Positions 8,505 to 17,618 of a DNA stretch of 64,000 nt are shown here, piece by piece; position 1 is the first letter of the stretch; every line of letters begins with the position of its first letter. Position numbers and translations under genes: made by a program. The stretch is taken from positions 310,001 through 374,000 of the forward strand of contig NZ_ML133521.1 in assembly GCF_003985145.1 (NCBI RefSeq), in the 5' to 3' direction. The stretch is from Rhizobium anhuiense. Lineage in GTDB: Bacteria; Pseudomonadota; Alphaproteobacteria; Rhizobiales; Rhizobiaceae. The notes beneath the pieces were generated by a model. That model did no database searches and had not been told where the DNA came from. It was given only the letters and a program-made list of their open reading frames with translations.

Positions 8505-8620
8505 ATGTCGTATCGGCTGGACCGATGCGGGCATAGACGGCGTCGCCGCGTATGATGGCGATTTCCTCGCCACGGTTGGCGCGTTCGAAGAGGTCGGCAA
8601 ATTCTTGCGAGCCTCACAGT
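8505..8620 (-). pseudogene. Remnant of a Phd/YefM-type antitoxin
   Basis: On the minus strand the text EFADLFERANRGEEIAI followed by RGDAVYARIGP is a good match to the core of prevent-host-death antitoxins. Just upstream (near 8605) the family residues EARKN continue in another frame, so a one-base deletion has broken the gene, and a stop precedes the core in its own frame. No partner toxin was recognised downstream. The remainder of 8319-8850 shows only shadow frames and a small dyad at 8780-8802. Confidence 0.55.
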
Positions 8621-8779
8621 TTGTGGCTGGGTCTACCTGCGTGGTGTCGGCCTCCGCGAAAGACTGTCGGTTACGGTGCTACGACCTATGGGAACGTCAG
8701 AACACCTTGAAGACCTCCCTTCGATAACGAATCCTTCTCGGAAGTGAGGGAGAAATGCACAAGTCCATCCTAAGCGGCG

Positions 8780-8802
8780 GAAGTAATAGGCGATATTACT
8801 TC
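8780..8802. repeat. Short inverted repeat, possible operator
   Basis: GAAGTAAT (8780-8787) and ATTACTTC (8795-8802) are perfect arms separated by seven bases. No T run follows, so it is not an obvious terminator. It lies in the decayed region after repC. Confidence 0.3.
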
Positions 8803-8853
8803 TGGTTAACGGAACGTTTGCTATGGCATCAATGGGTTATGAGATAAGGGCGG

Positions 8854-9140
8854 TTAGGGCCGCTTGTCCTCAGGCAGGAATCGGCCATGGTACTGCGGGA
8901 TCGTATCTGGGCCCTGGATCGTATAGCTTGCCTGCTCGTAGAAGCAGGTCAGCTTCACGATATGGGGGCAAGGACGTCGCGCGCATAATGTGCGCCTATG
9001 CGGTAACACGCCCTTGATGGCGGCCAGGCCAGTGTACGGGTTGGAAAATCCCTCAGGCTCGGTGCATGGGCTCTCGATGTCGCGTTCCGCGTCTTCAGCG
9101 AAAAGAACACCATACGGAATTAGGATTGGCTGTCGGCCAG
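8854..9140 (-). pseudogene. Degraded ParE/RelE-type toxin remnant
   Basis: Directly downstream of the Phd-type antitoxin, where its toxin is expected, the minus strand reads VLFAEDAERDIES, which resembles the first strand and helix of ParE-type toxins. There is no start codon in that frame, and the following text (SPCTEPEGFSNPYTGL...) does not continue the family. The gene is probably inactivated by indels. Assignment rests on one short match plus position. Confidence 0.4.
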
Positions 9141-9398
9141 ACGTTTGCCGATGCGCGCGAAGGATTCCGCAGCGGGGCGCAGTTGCCCTCCTCGACCTGC
9201 CGGTTGGTGCGCCAGCATCTTTAGGATGCGCCAACGTCTCCTGTGTTCTTCATATTGGCCGTCGTCCTGAAGTACGGCTTTCGCTTCTCCGTGAAGCGTA
9301 ATGACGACCGGCTGCGAATGATCCTTCAGTGTCCGAAGGATCGTCGGCTCATGCGCCTTGAGGTCGCTGATCGGCTTTAGCTGTTCTGACAGCTTCAT
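9120..9398 (-). CDS. Phd/YefM-family antitoxin
   Basis: A 92-residue antitoxin of the type II toxin-antitoxin class, which would bind a ParE/RelE-type toxin and repress its own promoter. Residues 1-63 (MKLSEQLKPISDLKAHEPTI at the start, PVVITLHGEAKAVLQD in the middle) are the DNA-binding Phd domain. The tail LRPAAESFARIGKRL matches the toxin-binding end. Between them the text HQPAGRGG differs from the expected NRQVEEG, which appears in the neighbouring frame, suggesting two compensating indels. An AAGGGCG site precedes the ATG. The toxin gene seems broken, so this may be an orphan. Confidence 0.7.
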   Translation of the reverse strand: MKLSEQLKPISDLKAHEPTILRTLKDHSQPVVITLHGEAKAVLQDDGQYEEHRRRWRILKMLAHQPAGRGGQLRPAAESFARIGKRLADSQS

Positions 9399-9566
9399 TC
9401 ACTTACGCCCTTTCGACCGGAAAATTGATCCTTGAGTGGTCGATTGAAAGAAGCCCTCCGCTGCCGGTGAGACCCAGTTCCGGCAGGCGATTTCCATCTT
9501 ATGTGCGGCCATCTTTTTTTCACTCAGCGTGTTCGAAAGAGAATGTCATTTCTTATAATGATGTTT

Positions 9567-9585
9567 GTCTACTGATTTTATAGAC
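9567..9585. promoter_or_regulatory. Candidate operator GTCTA-N9-TAGAC (site 1)
   Basis: GTCTA at 9567-9571 and TAGAC at 9581-9585 flank an AT-rich nine-base spacer. The dyad lies 35 bases before the start of the first monooxygenase gene. The same arms and spacing recur at 19326 and, with one changed base, at 24036. Confidence 0.55.
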
Positions 9586-9619
9586 TAAGCTTTGCAACCA
9601 GGGATCGGATCGTGGCGTC

Positions 9620-10612
9620 ATGACCTACCTCCTCAGTCTTCTCGACAAAAGCCCGATCGAACAGGGTTTAACCGCCGCAGATGCGCTGCGGGCGACGGTC
9701 AAGATTGCTGCCCGGGCCGAGGAACTTGGTTATCACCGTTTCTGGGTCGCCGAGCATCATAACATGTCCAATCTGGCGAGCTCTGCGCCAGAGGCGCTGA
9801 TAGCTTACCTTCTCGCAAAGACGTCGAAAATCCGCATCGGCTCCGGTGGCGTCATGCTGCAGCATTACAGCGCATATAAGGTTGCGGAGACCTTCAATCT
9901 TCTGGCTTCGCTTGCGCCCGGCCGCGTCGATCTCGGTGTCGGCAAGGCGCCGGGCGGCTTTCCGCTGTCGACGCGCGCTCTCCAGCTAGCCGTCGATCCA
10001 TCCAGGAAGCCGGATTTTGCCAGCCAGCTTGCCGATCTCAACACCTATCTCGCCGCCGACCCGAGTTACGATGGTGCGCAGGCGACCCCTTTCCCGCCGA
10101 TGGCTCCCGAACGTTTCCTGCTCGGCGCCAGCGTCGAAAGCGCCGAGCTGGCCGCCGAGAAGGGTTGGGAACTTGTCTTTGCCGGTCACCTGAACGGCGA
10201 TCCGGACAATCTGCGCAGGACCTTCGAGGCCTATGAGCGGGCATCCGGCGGCAAGCGTCCGATCCTGGCGCTCGCAGCCTTTGCCGCCGAAAGCGAGGAC
10301 TACGCCCGCGAGCGCGTCGGCAAGCTGCGCATCGTCAAGGTGTTCCTGCCGAACGGCCAGACCGTGAATGTCGGCAGCGAGGAGCAGGCGGCCGAATTCG
10401 CCCGCCAGGCCGGCGTCACCGATTACCGCACTGAGGAAAAGGTGCCGAGCGTGCTGCATGGCACGGCGAAGCAGATCCGCAAGAAGCTGGACGAGCTTCA
10501 CCGCAGCTACGGGGTCAAGGAGTTCGTGCTCGACACGCCGGCGCTTTCGGTCGCCGAGCGTCTTGCCTCCATCGAACTGCTCGCCGCGGAGCGGCTTTCC
10601 CTCGTCGCCTGA
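9620..10612 (+). CDS. Luciferase-like (LLM) flavin-dependent monooxygenase
   Basis: A 330-residue bacterial luciferase-family enzyme that uses reduced FMN and oxygen supplied by a separate reductase. The N-terminal barrel text (LSLLDKSPIEQGLTAADAL, then HRFWVAEHHNM and IRIGSGGVMLQHYSAYKVAE) is typical of the YtmO/MsnO8-like subgroup. It is the first gene of a same-strand run reaching 19305, and a GTCTA-N9-TAGAC dyad lies in its leader. By analogy with Bacillus ytmO it may act on a sulfur compound; the substrate is not shown by the sequence. Confidence 0.88.
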   Translation: MTYLLSLLDKSPIEQGLTAADALRATVKIAARAEELGYHRFWVAEHHNMSNLASSAPEALIAYLLAKTSKIRIGSGGVMLQHYSAYKVAETFNLLASLAPGRVDLGVGKAPGGFPLSTRALQLAVDPSRKPDFASQLADLNTYLAADPSYDGAQATPFPPMAPERFLLGASVESAELAAEKGWELVFAGHLNGDPDNLRRTFEAYERASGGKRPILALAAFAAESEDYARERVGKLRIVKVFLPNGQTVNVGSEEQAAEFARQAGVTDYRTEEKVPSVLHGTAKQIRKKLDELHRSYGVKEFVLDTPALSVAERLASIELLAAERLSLVA

Positions 10613-10636
10613 CCGTTTCCAAGGAGGATTGATCCC

Positions 10637-11986
10637 ATGGCCCAGAAACACGTCACGTTCGGCATCATGCTGCAAGGTCCCGGCGGCCACATGAATGCCT
10701 GGAAACATCCAAGCGGACCGGCCGATGCCAGCGTCAATTTCGACTTCTTCGTCAAGACGGCGCGTAAGGCGGAGGCGGCCGGCATCGCCTTCGCCTTCGT
10801 TGCCGACGGGCTTTATATCAACGAGCAGTCGATCCCGCATTTCCTCAATCGGTTCGAGCCGATCGCCATCCTCTCGGCGCTTGCCGCCTCGACCTCGAAA
10901 ATCGGCCTCGTTGGCACGGTCTCGACCTCCTACAGCGATCCCTTCACCATCGCCCGCCAATTCGCCTCGATCGATCTCATCAGCGGCGGCCGGGCAGGGT
11001 GGAATGCGGTGACCTCGCCGCTAGAGGGTTCGGGGCGCAATTACAGCCGCGAACATCCCGAACACGAACTGCGCTACGAGATCGCCGAGGACTATATCGA
11101 TGCGATCAAGGGTCTATGGGATTCCTGGGACGATGACGCCTTCGTGCGCAATCGCGAGACCGGCGTCTATGCCGACAAGACGAAGATGCATCGCCTCAAT
11201 CACAAGGGCCGGTTCTTCCGTATCGAGGGACCGCTCAATATCGGCCGTTCCAAGCAGGGCCAGCCGGTCGTGTTCCAGGCGGGCGCCTCGGATTCCGGCA
11301 TCAGGCTCGCCGGCAAGCATGCCGATGCCGTCTTCACCAATGGCGGGCCGTTCGAGGAGGCGCAGGCCTTTTATCGCCAGTTGAAGGACAGCGTCATCGC
11401 TCATGGGCGTCCGGCGGCGGAAGTCGGCATCTATCCGGGTATCGGGCCGATCGTCGGGGCGACGCAGGAAGAGGCGGAAGCCAAGTACCAGGCGATCCGC
11501 AACCTCGTCACGATAGAGGAGGCGCTGCTCTATCTCGGCCGCTTCTTCGATCATCATGATTTCAGTGTTTATCCGTTGGACGAGCCGTTCCCCGAACTCG
11601 GCGATATCGGCAGGAACAATTTCCGCGCCACCACCGACCGCATCAAACGGACGGCGCGGGAGAAGGGCTTGACGCTCCGCCAGGTCGCGCTCGATTCGGC
11701 AACGCCGCGCACCGCCTTCATCGGCACCGCCGAGCATATCGCCGACGAAATCATTCGCTGGGCGGATCAGGGCGCGGCCGACGGCTTCATTCTCGGCTTT
11801 CCCGTCATCGCCGAGGGTTTCGACGATTTCTCCAGATACGTTCTGCCGATCCTCACGGAGCGCGGTTATTTCGATCCGGTCCTGAAGGGTGAGACACTGC
11901 GCGACCATCTCGGCCTGCCCTTCCGCGAAAGCCGCTATGCGGCGGATGCGGAGCAGCTCGAACGCGGAAAGGCCGTCGGCGCCTGA
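10637..11986 (+). CDS. NtaA/SnaA/DszA-family FMN-dependent monooxygenase (YxeK/YtnJ-like)
   Basis: A 449-residue member of the long LLM subgroup that includes nitrilotriacetate monooxygenase, DszA and Bacillus YxeK and YtnJ. Family text includes ITSLISGGRAGWNAVTS-like (here SIDLISGGRAGWNAVTSPLE), NYSREHPEHELRYEIAEDY and VFQAGASDSGIRLAGKHAD. A ribosome binding site (AAGGAGGATT) precedes ATG 10637. In Bacillus the homologue oxidises N-acetyl-S-(2-succino)cysteine. The deacetylase and acetyltransferase genes that complete such a route follow directly here. Confidence 0.9.
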   Translation: MAQKHVTFGIMLQGPGGHMNAWKHPSGPADASVNFDFFVKTARKAEAAGIAFAFVADGLYINEQSIPHFLNRFEPIAILSALAASTSKIGLVGTVSTSYSDPFTIARQFASIDLISGGRAGWNAVTSPLEGSGRNYSREHPEHELRYEIAEDYIDAIKGLWDSWDDDAFVRNRETGVYADKTKMHRLNHKGRFFRIEGPLNIGRSKQGQPVVFQAGASDSGIRLAGKHADAVFTNGGPFEEAQAFYRQLKDSVIAHGRPAAEVGIYPGIGPIVGATQEEAEAKYQAIRNLVTIEEALLYLGRFFDHHDFSVYPLDEPFPELGDIGRNNFRATTDRIKRTAREKGLTLRQVALDSATPRTAFIGTAEHIADEIIRWADQGAADGFILGFPVIAEGFDDFSRYVLPILTERGYFDPVLKGETLRDHLGLPFRESRYAADAEQLERGKAVGA

Positions 11987-12003
11987 AGCGCCGGCGAACC
12001 GTC

Positions 12004-13203
12004 ATGGATATCATCGCTCAAAACCCGCGCAGCAACGATCCGGTCGAGAAGGGCATCGCTGCTTACCTCGACGAGATCATCGCGCTTCGCCACGATCTGC
12101 ACCAATATCCGGAGCTTGCCTTCCAGGAGCTCAGAACCAGCAAGCTTGTGGCATCTCACCTTTCCGCCTGGGGCTACGAGGTGGCGACGGGCATTGCCGG
12201 CACCGGCGTCGTCGCCACCCTCCGGCGCGGCGACGGCAAGAAGCGGATCGGCATTCGCGCCGACATGGATGCGCTGCCGATCGAGGAGGCGACCGGGCTT
12301 GCCTATGCCAGCAGCAATCCCGGCGTCATGCACGCCTGCGGCCATGACGGACATACCGCGATCCTGCTCGCCGCCGCCCGTTATCTCTCAGAGAACGGCA
12401 ATTTCAACGGCACGCTGCGGCTGATCTTCCAGCCCGCCGAGGAGATTGGCGCCGGCGCCCGTAAGATGATTTCGGAAGGTCTGTTCGATCGTTTTCCTGT
12501 CGATGCGGTGTTCGGGCTGCACAATTGGCCGGGTGTGCCGACGGGCCAATTCGGCTTCGTCGCCGGCCCGGCCATGGCTTCGGTTGACAAGGCGATCATC
12601 AAGATCATCGGCAAGGGCGGCCATGGCGCCGAACCGCATCGCACCGTCGATCCGGTGCTCGCTTCGGCCGCCTTCATCACCGCGCTGCAGAGCGTCGTCT
12701 CGCGCAATGTCGATCCGCAGGAGATGGCGGTCGTCACCGTCGGCTCGATCCATGCCGGCTCCGCCTCGAACGTCATCCCGGAAAGCGTCGAGATGCAGCT
12801 GACCATGCGGGCCTACAGCGAAATCGTCCGTCAACTGTTGCGAGAGCGCATTCCGGCCCTTGCCCACGCCCAGGCCGAAAGCTTCGGCGCCGAGGCGGAT
12901 GTGAATTATCGCCTCGGCTTTCCGGCGCTGGTCAATCATGCCGGGGAAAGCGAATTCGCCAGCCGGGTCGCATATGACGCTCTTGGTCCAGCGGCGATCG
13001 AGAAGGATTTCCGACCGAGAACCGCGAGCGAGGATTTCGCCTTCATGCTGCAGGCGAACCCCGGCAGCTACCTCTTCGTCGGGAATGGCGACAGCGCCCC
13101 TCTCCACAGCGCCCATTACAATTTCAACGACGCGATCATCGCGCCCGCCGCCCGCTATTGGGTGCGGCTGGCCGAAACCTTCCTCACTGATGACAACGGG
13201 TGA
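12004..13203 (+). CDS. M20-family amidohydrolase (N-acyl amino acid deacylase, HipO/YxeP-like)
   Basis: A 399-residue metallo-amidohydrolase. The metal ligands and catalytic residues are visible in GIRADMDALPIEE, MHACGHDGHTA, IFQPAEE, GGHGAEPHRTVDPV and the C-terminal LHSAHYNFND. Such enzymes remove acyl groups from N-acyl amino acids such as hippurate and N-acetylcysteine conjugates. Its place between an LLM monooxygenase and a GNAT acetyltransferase matches the hipO/yxeP position in Bacillus cysteine-adduct operons. The stop overlaps the next start by TGATG. Confidence 0.92.
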   Translation: MDIIAQNPRSNDPVEKGIAAYLDEIIALRHDLHQYPELAFQELRTSKLVASHLSAWGYEVATGIAGTGVVATLRRGDGKKRIGIRADMDALPIEEATGLAYASSNPGVMHACGHDGHTAILLAAARYLSENGNFNGTLRLIFQPAEEIGAGARKMISEGLFDRFPVDAVFGLHNWPGVPTGQFGFVAGPAMASVDKAIIKIIGKGGHGAEPHRTVDPVLASAAFITALQSVVSRNVDPQEMAVVTVGSIHAGSASNVIPESVEMQLTMRAYSEIVRQLLRERIPALAHAQAESFGAEADVNYRLGFPALVNHAGESEFASRVAYDALGPAAIEKDFRPRTASEDFAFMLQANPGSYLFVGNGDSAPLHSAHYNFNDAIIAPAARYWVRLAETFLTDDNG

Positions 13204-13757
13204 TGAACGATATGAGCGATACGTTTCTCTATACCAGTCCTCTCGACCCGCGCGCCAAGCCGCTGATCGATGAATTGATCTATGAATATGACAGCCGCTA
13301 CGGCACCTATTTCAATGCCGAAGGTGCGGCCTCTGAGCTCAACCGTTATCCCCCCGAAGCCTTCGCATCGCCGGATGGCAATTTTCTGCTGTTGATCCGC
13401 GATGGCGAAACCATCGGCGGCGGCGCCTTCAAGCGTTATGACGAACGCACGGCCGAGTTCAAACGTATCTGGACGCGCTCCGATCTGCGCCGGCAGGGCC
13501 TTGCCCGCAAGGTGCTGGTGGAGCTGGAGGCCCAGGCCGCCCGCCAGGGCTATGCCCGCATCTACCTCACGACAGGCTTTCGCCAACCCGAGGCCGTCGG
13601 CCTCTATCTCAACTATGGCTACACCGCGCTCTTCGACACGTCAGCCGATCCCGAGATCTACAAAAGCCTGCCTTTCGAAAAGGACATCACCCATCTCGCC
13701 GAGCCTGCTCTCGACGATGCCGAGCCGCGCTTGCGCGTGGCCGGCGCAAATTACTGA
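13203..13757 (+). CDS. GNAT-family N-acetyltransferase
   Basis: A 184-residue acetyl-CoA-dependent transferase. The acetyl-CoA site is in the text WTRSDLRRQGLARKVLVELE, with the R/Q-x-x-G-x-A loop, and TGFRQPEAVGLYLNYGY follows as in the family. ATG 13203 shares a base with the stop of the deacylase gene, so the two are probably coupled; a GTG one codon earlier is possible. In Bacillus ytm/yxe operons a GNAT enzyme acetylates the S-modified cysteine before oxidation, and this gene fits that role. Confidence 0.88.
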   Translation: MNDMSDTFLYTSPLDPRAKPLIDELIYEYDSRYGTYFNAEGAASELNRYPPEAFASPDGNFLLLIRDGETIGGGAFKRYDERTAEFKRIWTRSDLRRQGLARKVLVELEAQAARQGYARIYLTTGFRQPEAVGLYLNYGYTALFDTSADPEIYKSLPFEKDITHLAEPALDDAEPRLRVAGANY

Positions 13758-13794
13758 AAGCGGCAAAGACCGACAATCGTAAAAGGGAAGCACA

Positions 13795-15567
13795 ATGGCA
13801 CTGACGACGGATTTCGCCGGCATCGACCCCGGCAGCAGGACGGCAGAATCGAAGGACTATTCCCGGTATCGCATCGTGCCGGCGCGCCATCCCGAACGGC
13901 TGGCAGGCACGATCTTCGCCGCTTTTGTCATCGTCGCGGTGCTCTACTCCACCTTCACCAACCCGCGCTGGGGTTGGAACGTCTTTGCCGAATGGTTCTT
14001 TGCCGAGCCGGTGCTCGTCGGCCTCGGCAGGACGCTGCTCCTGACCGCGCTTGCCGCCATATCCGGTTCCATCCTCGGAACGGCGCTGGCGCTTGCCCGC
14101 GTTTCCAAGTCGCCGCTGCTCTCTGGTCTTTCCTGGGGCTATATCTGGCTGCTGCGCTCGATCCCGGTCATCGTGCTGCTGCTGATCCTGAACAATCTCG
14201 GCTATCTCTATGAGACGATCAAGATCGGCATCCCCTTCACCGATACCGTCTTCCTCGACTATCCCACCGTGCAGTTGCTGACACCCTTTGCCGCCGCCTT
14301 TCTCGGCCTCACGCTCAACCAGTCGGCCTTCTTTGCGGAAATCGTGCGCGGCGGTATCCTTTCAGTCGATCATGGTCAGCTGGAAGCCGCCGCCGCACTC
14401 GGCCTGCCGCGCCGCCGCCAGGCCTTCCGCATTGTGCTGCCGCAGGCCATGCGCTCGATCCTGCCGACCGGCTTTAACGAGCTGATCGGATTGGCGAAGA
14501 GCACATCCATGGTTTATGTGCTGGCGCTGCCGGAGCTCTTCTATACCGTCCAGGTGATCTACCGCCGCAATCTCGAAGTCATTCCGCTGCTGATGGTCGC
14601 CACCGTCTGGTATCTGATCATCATGACGGTGCTGTCGGTCGCCCAGCACTATATCGAGCGCTATTTCTCAAAGGGTGCCGTGCGCAATCCGACACCGCTG
14701 CCCTTCCAGGCATTCTTCGAACGCTTCCGCCGTCCGCTGCCAGCTCTCGATACGGCGAGCGAGCGAGTGCGCAAGCTCGGCTTCGATGATGCGGCGGCCC
14801 TGCGGACGGGTGGTGCGGTGCGTATCCATGGTATTTCCAAAAGCTTTGGCTCGCTGAAGGTGCTCGATGATGTCGAGCTCAGCCTTCCCGCCGGCAGCGT
14901 GACCGCAATCCTCGGCCCGTCCGGCTCCGGCAAGTCGACGCTTCTGCGTGCCATCAACCATCTGGAGCGTGTCGATGAAGGCTTCATCTCGGTCGACGGC
15001 GATTTCGTCGGCTACAGCAGGAAGGGCGACACGCTCTACGAGCTCAAGGAAAAGGATATTCTCACCCGCCGCGCCGATATCGGCATGGTCTTCCAGAGCT
15101 TCAATCTGTTCCCGCATCTGACGGTGCTCGAAAACCTCATCGAGGCACCGATCCAGGTGCGCGGCGTCAGCCGCGAGGAGGCGGTGCAATTGGCGCAGGA
15201 GCTGTTGGCCCGCATCGGCCTCAGCGACAAGATCAACGCCTATCCGCGCCAGCTTTCCGGCGGCCAGCAGCAGCGTGTGGCGATCGCCCGCGCCCTGGCG
15301 CTCCGTCCCAAGGTGCTGCTCTTCGACGAGCCGACCTCGGCGCTCGATCCGGAACTCGTCGGCGAAGTGCTCGATGTCATCAAGGAGCTTGCCCGCACCG
15401 GTACGACGCTCGTCATCGTCACCCATGAAATCGGGTTTGCCCGCGAAGTCGCCGACACCGTCGTCTTCATGGACGGCGGCCGCATTCTGGAGGCCGGCCC
15501 GCCGGCCCGCATCTTCGCGCAAGCGGAACATCCACGAACACGGGAATTCCTCGCCAAGGTTCTCTAG
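13795..15567 (+). CDS. Fused amino-acid ABC transporter permease and ATPase
   Basis: A 590-residue fusion. Residues of about 35-290 are a HisM/GlnP-type permease with several membrane segments and the EAA loop ([22 protein letters not shown]). Residues of about 340-590 are a GlnQ/HisP-type ATPase with Walker [10 protein letters not shown], signature [14 protein letters not shown], Walker [13 protein letters not shown] and the switch histidine (THE). The two are normally separate genes. A fusion suggests a homodimer that supplies both permease and ATPase. An AGGGAAG site precedes ATG 13795. Two polar amino acid binding proteins follow, so the importer is complete. Confidence 0.93.
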   Translation: MALTTDFAGIDPGSRTAESKDYSRYRIVPARHPERLAGTIFAAFVIVAVLYSTFTNPRWGWNVFAEWFFAEPVLVGLGRTLLLTALAAISGSILGTALALARVSKSPLLSGLSWGYIWLLRSIPVIVLLLILNNLGYLYETIKIGIPFTDTVFLDYPTVQLLTPFAAAFLGLTLNQSAFFAEIVRGGILSVDHGQLEAAAALGLPRRRQAFRIVLPQAMRSILPTGFNELIGLAKSTSMVYVLALPELFYTVQVIYRRNLEVIPLLMVATVWYLIIMTVLSVAQHYIERYFSKGAVRNPTPLPFQAFFERFRRPLPALDTASERVRKLGFDDAAALRTGGAVRIHGISKSFGSLKVLDDVELSLPAGSVTAILGPSGSGKSTLLRAINHLERVDEGFISVDGDFVGYSRKGDTLYELKEKDILTRRADIGMVFQSFNLFPHLTVLENLIEAPIQVRGVSREEAVQLAQELLARIGLSDKINAYPRQLSGGQQQRVAIARALALRPKVLLFDEPTSALDPELVGEVLDVIKELARTGTTLVIVTHEIGFAREVADTVVFMDGGRILEAGPPARIFAQAEHPRTREFLAKVL

Positions 15568-15659
15568 CGCCCTATAGCGCTGGTGAAATGCCGGGCCGCG
15601 ACGGGCTGCTCTGGCTGAATGACAATAACTACAACCTAAAGATGAAATGGAGAAGGGGC

Positions 15660-16604
15660 ATGACATTTACAGATAGGGCAAGGCTGCTGATAACGGGAGC
15701 CGTCACCATTGCCGCGATCGGTTTCGGTTCCGCTCAGGCGCAGCAGAAATTCGATCTCAGCCCCGAGCAGCCGAACCGGCTGAGGGTGGAAAAGAACGAG
15801 AAGCGCATTGCCGAAGTCAAGGACTTCAAGTTCGTCGAAAACGGCGTCTTCACCGTCGGCATCAGCTCGAGCGGCAATCTGCCGCTGCATGATTATGCCT
15901 CCGATTCCAAGACCGTTATCGGTTACGACGTCGATCTGGCGCAGGCGATCGCCGACAGCCTGGGGCTGAAGCTCAATCTTGTTTCCGTCGCCTGGGCCGA
16001 TTGGCCGCTGGGGCTGACCTCGGGGAAGTTCGATGCGGTGATCTCCAACGTGACCGTCACGGAAGAGCGCAAGGAGAAATTCGACTTTTCAACCTACCGC
16101 AAGGATGAGCTCGGCTTCTACGTCAAGGCCGACAGCCCGATTGCGGCGATCAAGGAGCCGAAGGATATTGCCGGCCTGAAGGTCATCACCGATGCCGGCA
16201 CCAACCAGGAGAAGATCCTGCTGGAATGGGACCGCCGGAATGTCGCCGCCGGCCTGAAGCCGATCGAGGTGCAATATTATGACGACGATGCGGTCAAGGA
16301 TCTCGCCGTCCAGTCCGGCAGAGCCGATGCCGTCTTCAGCGTAAACGCGACGCAGGCCTATTCGGCGGGGATAAACGGCAAGACCAAGCTCGTCGGCACC
16401 GTCAGTGGTGGTTGGCCGATCACGGCAGAAATTGCCGTCACCACACGCAAGGGCAGTGGCCTGGCAGTGCCCTTGACCGATGTCGTCAACGATCTGATCG
16501 CCAGTGGCGCCTATCGCAAGATCCTCGATACGTGGAACCTCGGTCCCGAGGCAATCGACAAGGCTCAGACCAACCCGCCCGGCTTGCCGAAGAGCGGTTC
16601 GTAA
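15660..16604 (+). CDS. Periplasmic amino-acid binding protein of the fused ABC importer (copy 1)
   Basis: A 314-residue type II substrate-binding protein of the polar amino acid class (SBP_bac_3). Residues 1-30 (MTFTDRARLLITGAVTIAAI then GSAQAQ) are a Sec signal peptide. The mature part contains GYDVDLAQAIADSLGL and TSGKFDAVISNVTVTEERKEKF, typical of the class. ATG 15660 is preferred over ATG 15642 and the far upstream 15588 because GGAGAAGGGG stands just ahead. It is clearly paralogous to the next gene, sharing the unusual start FDLSPEQP and the ending TNPPGLPK. Confidence 0.9.
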   Translation: MTFTDRARLLITGAVTIAAIGFGSAQAQQKFDLSPEQPNRLRVEKNEKRIAEVKDFKFVENGVFTVGISSSGNLPLHDYASDSKTVIGYDVDLAQAIADSLGLKLNLVSVAWADWPLGLTSGKFDAVISNVTVTEERKEKFDFSTYRKDELGFYVKADSPIAAIKEPKDIAGLKVITDAGTNQEKILLEWDRRNVAAGLKPIEVQYYDDDAVKDLAVQSGRADAVFSVNATQAYSAGINGKTKLVGTVSGGWPITAEIAVTTRKGSGLAVPLTDVVNDLIASGAYRKILDTWNLGPEAIDKAQTNPPGLPKSGS

Positions 16605-16669
16605 TCTTGGTCTGGCGGACCGGGTAGCGCGCCGGTCCGTTCCCACTTCTCGACGCAAACGGAGACATA

Positions 16670-17614
16670 TTGAACGTGACGATCCATCCGACATCTCGCA
16701 CTTTGCTCTTCGCAGCCCTGGTGTCAGTATTGACTGGTTTCGGTTCCGCCCACGCGGCCGAGGATTTTGACCTGAGCCCGGAACAGCCGGGCCGGCTTCA
16801 TGCCGCCAGGAACGATGCGGCCATCGCTGCCATTCCTAGGGAATTCAAGTTCGTCACACCCGGCAAGTTCACCATCGCCGTCAGCCCCGGCGGCCCGCCA
16901 CTTGCCACCTATGCCACGGACGCGAAGTCCGTGGTCGGGGCAGATCCCGACTATGCCTATGCCATTGCCGACAGCCTCGGCCTGACGCTGGAGATCGTGC
17001 CCGTCGCCTGGATTGACTGGCCACTCGGCCTGACCTCAGGCAAATATGACGCCGTCATCTCCAATGTCGGCGTCACCGAGCAGCGCAAGGAGAAATTCGA
17101 TTTCTCCACCTACCGCCAGGGGCTGCATGGTTTCTTCGTGAAATCCGACAGTGCCGTCACCTCGATCAAGGAGCCGAAGGACGCCGCCGGCCTCAGGATC
17201 ATCGTCGGCGCCGGCACCAACCAGGAGCGTATCCTGGTGAAGTGGAGCCAGGAAGATGTCGCCGCCGGCCTGAAGCCGATCGAGCTGCAATATTACGACG
17301 ACGAGGCAGCAAGTCTTCTCGCGCTGCGGTCCGGCCGGGCCGATGTCATCGTCCAGCCGCATGCGCAGCTCGTCTTCATTGCCGCGCGCGACAAGAACAT
17401 CAGGCGTGTCGGCACGCTGAGCGCCGGCTGGCCTGATCGCTCGGATGTTGCGATCACCACCCGCAAGGGGAGCGGGCTGGCCGATGCGCTGACTGTCGCC
17501 ACCAACGGCCTGATCAAGGATGGCACATACGCAAAAATCCTCGACCACTGGCACCTGTCCGAGGAGGCCCTGCCGGCGTCGGAGACCAACCCGCCCGGCC
17601 TGCCGAAATATTGA
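16670..17614 (+). CDS. Periplasmic amino-acid binding protein of the fused ABC importer (copy 2)
   Basis: A second 314-residue SBP_bac_3 protein, a tandem paralogue of the preceding gene. It keeps the signal peptide (FAALVSVLTGFGSAHA) and blocks such as WPLGLTSGK, AVISNVGVTEQRKEKFDFST and NPPGLPK. Most other positions differ, so the pair may serve related but distinct ligands. The start appears to be TTG at 16670, with GGAG five bases upstream; a GTG two codons on is possible. Bacillus ytmJ and ytmK are also a tandem pair of binding proteins. Confidence 0.88.
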   Translation: MNVTIHPTSRTLLFAALVSVLTGFGSAHAAEDFDLSPEQPGRLHAARNDAAIAAIPREFKFVTPGKFTIAVSPGGPPLATYATDAKSVVGADPDYAYAIADSLGLTLEIVPVAWIDWPLGLTSGKYDAVISNVGVTEQRKEKFDFSTYRQGLHGFFVKSDSAVTSIKEPKDAAGLRIIVGAGTNQERILVKWSQEDVAAGLKPIELQYYDDEAASLLALRSGRADVIVQPHAQLVFIAARDKNIRRVGTLSAGWPDRSDVAITTRKGSGLADALTVATNGLIKDGTYAKILDHWHLSEEALPASETNPPGLPKY

Positions 17615-17618
17615 TGGG

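Noticed and set aside
8860..8960. Similarity of frameshifted minus-strand text to the end of a dTDP-sugar epimerase (RfbC)
   Set aside because: The resemblance needs several frame changes over a few residues and has no context.
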